Source: Phycisphaera sp.
GTDB lineage: Bacteria; Planctomycetota; Phycisphaerae; Phycisphaerales; UBA1924
Length of the DNA: 64,000 nt
Assembly (NCBI GenBank): GCA_025916675.1
Contig: CP098402.1
Span: 2,661,205-2,725,204, forward strand
Reading direction: 5' to 3'
In this document: positions 60,479 through 64,000 of the stretch, piece by piece
Layout: each line of letters starts with the position of its first letter
Position numbering within the stretch: the stretch's first letter is position 1
Translations under genes and position numbers: made by a program
Notes under the pieces: generated by a model
The model's input: the letters and a program-made list of their open reading frames with translations, nothing else
What the model was told of the DNA's origin: nothing
Database searches by the model: none

Positions 60479-61885
60479 ATGCGATTGACTGAACCCCACC
60501 TGTTGTGCTGCTTGAGCGCCGTCGTTCTGCTGAATGGTTGCGTGCGTTCGCCTTTCGACTTCGAGCCGCCCGCCGCACGGCCTCTCTTGCGTGACTTGCC
60601 TCGCTACGAAGCACCGGAGAATCCTGACCGAGCTGTAGGAGGAACTGATGTGGTCGTCATCGGGGCGGAACTGCCCCTCCGTCAGGCTCTCGCGGCTGCG
60701 CTCGTGCGCAACCCGCGGCTGCGATCGCTTGCGTGGGAGCCCAGGATCGCCGAGGCGCAACGCCTGCAGGCCGGCCTCTTGCCCAACCCAAGCGTCGGTG
60801 TCGAAGTCGAGGACTTTGCGGGCACAGGAGACTTGAGTCGCGCTGACTCTGCCGAGACAACCATTGCGTTTAGCCAGCTTCTTGAGCTTGGTGGGAAACG
60901 AGACAGCCGCGTACGGATCACGGAAGACCAATGGACTGTCGCCGTTCTCGATCTCGAGGCGCAGCGGCTGACCGTCCTGACCGAAACCGCGTCTCGTTTC
61001 GTGCGTGTCTTGGAACTCCAGCAGCGCGTCGCGTTCGCCGGTCGTGCACATGCACTCGCGGAGGAGAATCGGCGCGTCATCGATCGGCGGGTGCAGGCCG
61101 GGGATGTTTCGCCCATCGACGAGATCAAGGCCCGACTCGAAAGCGAATCCGCTCGCATTGCCGCAGATCGGCTGGGCCGCGAACTCGATGCGGCGAGACG
61201 CGAACTTAGTGCCATGTGGGATGCGACCGAGCCCGGCTTCGATGTTGCCGTCGGATCGCTTGATGATCTCATGCCGGTTCCGTTGCTCGACGCGCTCACC
61301 AATCTCGTGGAGCAGCACCCTGAAGTACAGCGTTGGGTCGCAGAGGCCGAGCGACGATCGTCGGTAGTCGCTCTCGAACGAGCTAGAGCGGTCCCGGATG
61401 TGACGGCCGGGTTTGGCATTCGGCGTTCCGAAGAGAGCGATGATGTTGGGCTCGTGGTGTCGGCGTCCGTACCACTGACCATCTTCGATCGCAATCAGGG
61501 GGGTATCCTGGCTGCTCGTCTGCGGGCAGCGCAAGCGATCGCCGAAGGCCGGGCATCCCGCCGCGATCTAGCGACCCGACTTGTTCGGGCGCACGCACGG
61601 TTGACTGCTGCGTATCACGAGGCGAAGGCGATCGACACCGCTCTGCTTCCCGCCGCACAGGACGCTTACGAGGCAACGCGCCGGGCCTACGACGAGGGCA
61701 AGCTTCCGTACCTCGATGTCCTCGATGCACAGCGCACACTGTTTGAGACCGAAACACAACGGCTCGAAGCCCTCGCGGAATACCACGCTGCAAAAGTACA
61801 GGTCGAAGGACTTGTCTCGGAACCGCTGGACTCCGAATTGCTCCGCGAAGACTCTGATCACCACCATCAAGGAGAAACACCGTGA
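60479..61885 (+). CDS. CzcC-like TolC-family outer-membrane factor
   Basis: 468 aa from ATG 60479. Lipoprotein signal with lipobox LNGC near residue 20. The OEP architecture follows: LPLRQALAAALVRNPRLRSL, LLPNPSVGVEVEDFAGTG, IAFSQLLELGGKRDSRV as the CzcC-type signature, then two coiled-coil halves, closing with AYDEGKLPYLDVLDAQRTLF. The C-terminus is His-rich (DHHHQGE). It forms the exit duct of the pump and overlaps the adaptor gene by 4 bp (GTGA). Confidence 0.9.
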   Translation: MRLTEPHLLCCLSAVVLLNGCVRSPFDFEPPAARPLLRDLPRYEAPENPDRAVGGTDVVVIGAELPLRQALAAALVRNPRLRSLAWEPRIAEAQRLQAGLLPNPSVGVEVEDFAGTGDLSRADSAETTIAFSQLLELGGKRDSRVRITEDQWTVAVLDLEAQRLTVLTETASRFVRVLELQQRVAFAGRAHALAEENRRVIDRRVQAGDVSPIDEIKARLESESARIAADRLGRELDAARRELSAMWDATEPGFDVAVGSLDDLMPVPLLDALTNLVEQHPEVQRWVAEAERRSSVVALERARAVPDVTAGFGIRRSEESDDVGLVVSASVPLTIFDRNQGGILAARLRAAQAIAEGRASRRDLATRLVRAHARLTAAYHEAKAIDTALLPAAQDAYEATRRAYDEGKLPYLDVLDAQRTLFETETQRLEALAEYHAAKVQVEGLVSEPLDSELLREDSDHHHQGETP

Positions 61886-63648
61886 GACTGTCACACTGCG
61901 TCGTGCCACTTACCTGTCTGTTCGCAACAGCGTTGCTACTCGGCGGGTGCGACGACGAGAACCGCTCGTCGCCCAGTTCAACCCAGTCGCTGGATGTAAC
62001 GCAGGTCGCACATTCGCACGAGGACGGCGGAAGCTGCTTTGTCTGCGACGCTGCGAAGCGAGACGCGGGTCGCCTGTGGTGTACCGAGCACGCCCGGTAC
62101 GAGAACCGTTGCTGGATCTGCCAGCCGCAGCTTGAGGAGCCATCTCGGCCGTACTGCGAAGAGCACTATTTGTACCAGGACGAGTGCCACCTCTGCAATC
62201 CGGTACTCGCTACTTCCGAGGGAGCAGCGGCGGAATCCAGAGGTGGCCTACATGGGCACGGTGCTGACGAGACCTGCTTCATGTGTGACCCAGAGAAACG
62301 TGACGCGGGCCGCTTGTGGTGCACCGAACATACTCGGTACGAGGACCGTTGCTGGATCTGCCAGCCCCAGTTGAAGGACAGCTCTCGAGCGTACTGCGAG
62401 CAGCACTTCCTCTACGAAGATGAGTGCCACCTTTGCAACCCATCGCAGGGTGGCGCCTCGGCTACACCATCTCGCGATGATGCTCCGGCGATGTTCTGTC
62501 ATGAGCACGGCGTGGACGAGATTGAATGCGGGATCTGCCAGCCACAGCTCGCCACGACGCTCGCTCCTGGCGAGTCGTTGCTCGTCCGCATGCCCTCAGC
62601 GAGATCGGCCGAACTTGCCGGGCTGACGCTTGAGCGACCAGACCGCGGGGCCGCATCGCCCTCGATCAGCCTCCTAGGCGAGGTCCGCTACAACGGGAAC
62701 AGGTTGGCGAAGCTCACGCCGTTAGCCCCCGGTGTCATCACAGACATCCGTGTTGATGTTGGCGACCAGGTTGAAGAAGGGAAGATTCTCGCGGTTATCA
62801 ATTCCATGGCGGTGGCACAGGCGAAGTCCGCGTACCTGTCCAAGATCGCAGAGCTCGAAGCGAGAACCACCGTGTTCGATCGTGAGCAGAAGCTCGTCAA
62901 CGAGAACATCGCGGCTCGCCGGGACTTCCAGGATGCCCAGGCGGCTCTGAAGCTCGCTGAGCTTGAGATGCGTCGCACACACCAGCAACTCATCAACCTC
63001 GGCTTTATCGAGTCGGAAGTCTCCGGCATCGCAGCCGAGCAGTCGTCGTCATCGGACCTGTACGTTAGGGCACCTTTTAACGGCACTGTCGTAGAACGGA
63101 CAGCCGTTCTGGGCGAGGCAGCGGATTCGGAGGGGTCACTCTTCGAGATCGCCGACCTGACGACCATGTGGATCGAGCTTGCGGTCCCTGAAGAGCAAGC
63201 GTTTCAGATCGAGCGTGGCGGGGACATCGTCGCGAGAGTCCGGGCTTTGCCCGGACTGGAGATCCCCGGACAGATTACCTGGATCAGCCCGCGTATCGAT
63301 GAACGCACACGCATGGTTCGGGCTCGTGCGACGGTCCTGAACGACCGCAGCGTCCTTCGGCACGGCATGTTCACAGAGGTTGCCGCGATGATCGGCGGTA
63401 CTACGAACTCGCTGCTTGTCCCCGGTGAAGCGGTGCACGAGATCGATGGCACATCTTTCGTGTTTGTGCAGCAGGAACCGGATCTGTTCGCGGTTCGGCG
63501 TGTCGATGTAGGCGTGCGCACAGCCTCAGGTACCGTTGCGATTCTGGCGGGCCTCACCGAGAACGATGCCGTTGTAACCGGTGGCAGTTTCACCATGAAG
63601 ACTGAGTTTCTCAAGTCCCGACTCGGCGCGGGATGCGTCGACGACTGA
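61882..63648 (+). CDS. CzcB-like adaptor with an N-terminal Cys/His repeat region
   Basis: 588 aa from GTG 61882. Lipoprotein signal, lipobox LGGC with Cys23. Residues 50-223 contain five copies of 'C-x2-H-x6-C-x-[IL]-C-x-P' (C67, C92, C147, C172, C206 begin them) plus two leading C-x2-C-D motifs (C52, C132). The two large units repeat every 80 residues. The membrane-fusion core follows: NRLAKLTPLAPGVITDIRVD, coiled-coil hairpin (about 305-370), RAPFNGTVVERTAVLGEAAD and beta-barrel ISPRIDERTRMVRARATVL. It should deliver or sense divalent metal for the CzcA pump. Confidence 0.9.
   Translation: MRLSHCVVPLTCLFATALLLGGCDDENRSSPSSTQSLDVTQVAHSHEDGGSCFVCDAAKRDAGRLWCTEHARYENRCWICQPQLEEPSRPYCEEHYLYQDECHLCNPVLATSEGAAAESRGGLHGHGADETCFMCDPEKRDAGRLWCTEHTRYEDRCWICQPQLKDSSRAYCEQHFLYEDECHLCNPSQGGASATPSRDDAPAMFCHEHGVDEIECGICQPQLATTLAPGESLLVRMPSARSAELAGLTLERPDRGAASPSISLLGEVRYNGNRLAKLTPLAPGVITDIRVDVGDQVEEGKILAVINSMAVAQAKSAYLSKIAELEARTTVFDREQKLVNENIAARRDFQDAQAALKLAELEMRRTHQQLINLGFIESEVSGIAAEQSSSSDLYVRAPFNGTVVERTAVLGEAADSEGSLFEIADLTTMWIELAVPEEQAFQIERGGDIVARVRALPGLEIPGQITWISPRIDERTRMVRARATVLNDRSVLRHGMFTEVAAMIGGTTNSLLVPGEAVHEIDGTSFVFVQQEPDLFAVRRVDVGVRTASGTVAILAGLTENDAVVTGGSFTMKTEFLKSRLGAGCVDD
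62032..62442 (+). repeat. Two 171-bp coding repeats, 240-bp period, in the adaptor gene
   Basis: Units at 62032-62202 and 62272-62442 encode near-identical Cys/His-rich segments (residues 51-107 and 131-187), separated by a variable acidic/Gly-rich spacer. Shared strings include RDAGRLWCTEH and RCWICQPQL. The protein identity is higher than needed for metal ligands alone, suggesting fairly recent duplication. Confidence 0.8.
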
Positions 63649-63660
63649 TCCGGAGCCCCT

Positions 63661-64000
63661 ATGCTGACCCGTCTTATCGAGATCTCGCTCCGGAACAGGG
63701 TGCTCGTCATTCTGCTGTTCGCGATTGCATGCGCCGCAGGCGTCTATCGGATGATCCAGCTCCCGATCGACGCGTTTCCCGACACGACACCGATCCAGGT
63801 GCAGATCAACACGGTGGCCCCCGCGCTCAGCCCCGAAGAGATCGAGCAACAGATCACGCTCCCTGTCGAACTCTCAATCGGCGGGCTTCCCGGTCTCCAG
63901 AACGTGCGGTCGGTCTCAAAGTTCGGGTTCTCGCAGGTCGTAGCCACGTTCGATGATGACATTCGCATCATCGACGCCCGGCAGTACATCACGGAGCGGC
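63661..64000 (+). CDS. czcA: CzcA-type heavy-metal RND pump, 5' part
   Basis: 113 codons visible from ATG 63661, 12 bp after the adaptor gene; the rest lies beyond the window. MLTRLIEISLRNRVLVILLF is the first helix, followed by LPIDAFPDTTPIQVQINTVA, LSPEEIEQQITLPVELSIGG and LPGLQNVRSVSKFGFSQVV (quoted in pieces), the typical N-terminal block of CzcA/HME-RND pumps. 'FPDTTPIQVQINT' is closer to Czc-type (Zn/Co/Cd) than to the FPDIGENQ of the CusA-like pump at 22134, in line with a different metal. Confidence 0.93.
   Translation, partial: MLTRLIEISLRNRVLVILLFAIACAAGVYRMIQLPIDAFPDTTPIQVQINTVAPALSPEEIEQQITLPVELSIGGLPGLQNVRSVSKFGFSQVVATFDDDIRIIDARQYITER

Noticed and set aside
62032-62442. CRISPR array
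   Set aside because: The periodic repeat is coding, with a 240-bp period and conserved Cys/His codons in one frame; the units are far too long for CRISPR.

Overview
The window is 64 kb of high-GC bacterial chromosome with no rRNA or tRNA gene that I can see. The gene content points to a planctomycete, most likely a member of the Phycisphaerae. The pointers are a secreted protein with repeated pseudopilin-like segments and a 'DGHV' motif, histone-H1-like Lys/Ala/Thr tails on two proteins, an enlarged CusA pump, and DUF3347/HMBD metal modules. This placement is inference; no marker gene settles it.

Region 1 (1-17.8 kb) is ordinary chromosome: a truncated M43 metalloprotease, a pseudopilin-like secreted protein, a phosphodiester-glycosidase lipoprotein, uvrA, a MacB-type permease, a coupled minus-strand set (TIM-barrel protein, cmk, plsC), gcvH, a LolD/MacB-like ATPase with its 923-aa FtsX permease, serA and a GDPD lipase-like enzyme.

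Region 2 (18.0-31.7 kb) is a one-direction copper/silver operon: small Cys-rich exported protein, OMF, CusB-like adaptor, CusA-like RND pump, a protein with four YHS-like Cys modules, a YHS-DUF2231 membrane protein, an APC permease and a CopA-like P1B-ATPase. Periplasmic RND export, periplasmic metal binding and ATP-driven cytoplasmic export probably act together.

Region 3 (31.7-58.5 kb) is accessory DNA. It holds four parts. (a) A conflict-type cluster: two MTH538/ThsB-type TIR proteins, a tandem SLATT (DUF4231) membrane protein and a polytopic protein with a C-terminal 'LLLRGF' domain. (b) A phage-like replication and recombination module on the minus strand (sigma factor, RecE-like nuclease, Sak4-like ATPase, DUF669, RusA, SF2 helicase, prim-pol/DUF3987, ParB-methyltransferase, Nu1-like protein) with no capsid, portal or large terminase gene. 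(c) A 979-aa sigma54-type AAA+ protein that lacks the GAFTGA loop, divergent from a BcgI-like nuclease-methyltransferase plus HsdS plus a DGQHR/deoxyribosyltransferase-like fusion. This cassette sits between an HsdM N-terminal fragment and an HsdR C-terminal fragment, as if it had replaced the middle of an older type I locus. (d) A four-gene serine-recombinase element.

Region 4 (58.5-64 kb) has an IS3 scrap, then an ArsR-family regulator divergent from a second heavy-metal RND operon: small Cys-rich protein, CzcC-like OMF, CzcB-like adaptor with an extraordinary Cys/His repeat region, and the start of CzcA. A perfect 14-bp inverted repeat lies between regulator and operon.

The best candidates for something undescribed are the DGQHR/NDT fusion inside the swapped restriction cassette, the TIR-SLATT-'RGF' cluster, the GAFTGA-less AAA+ protein, and the Cys/His repeats of the CzcB-like adaptor.
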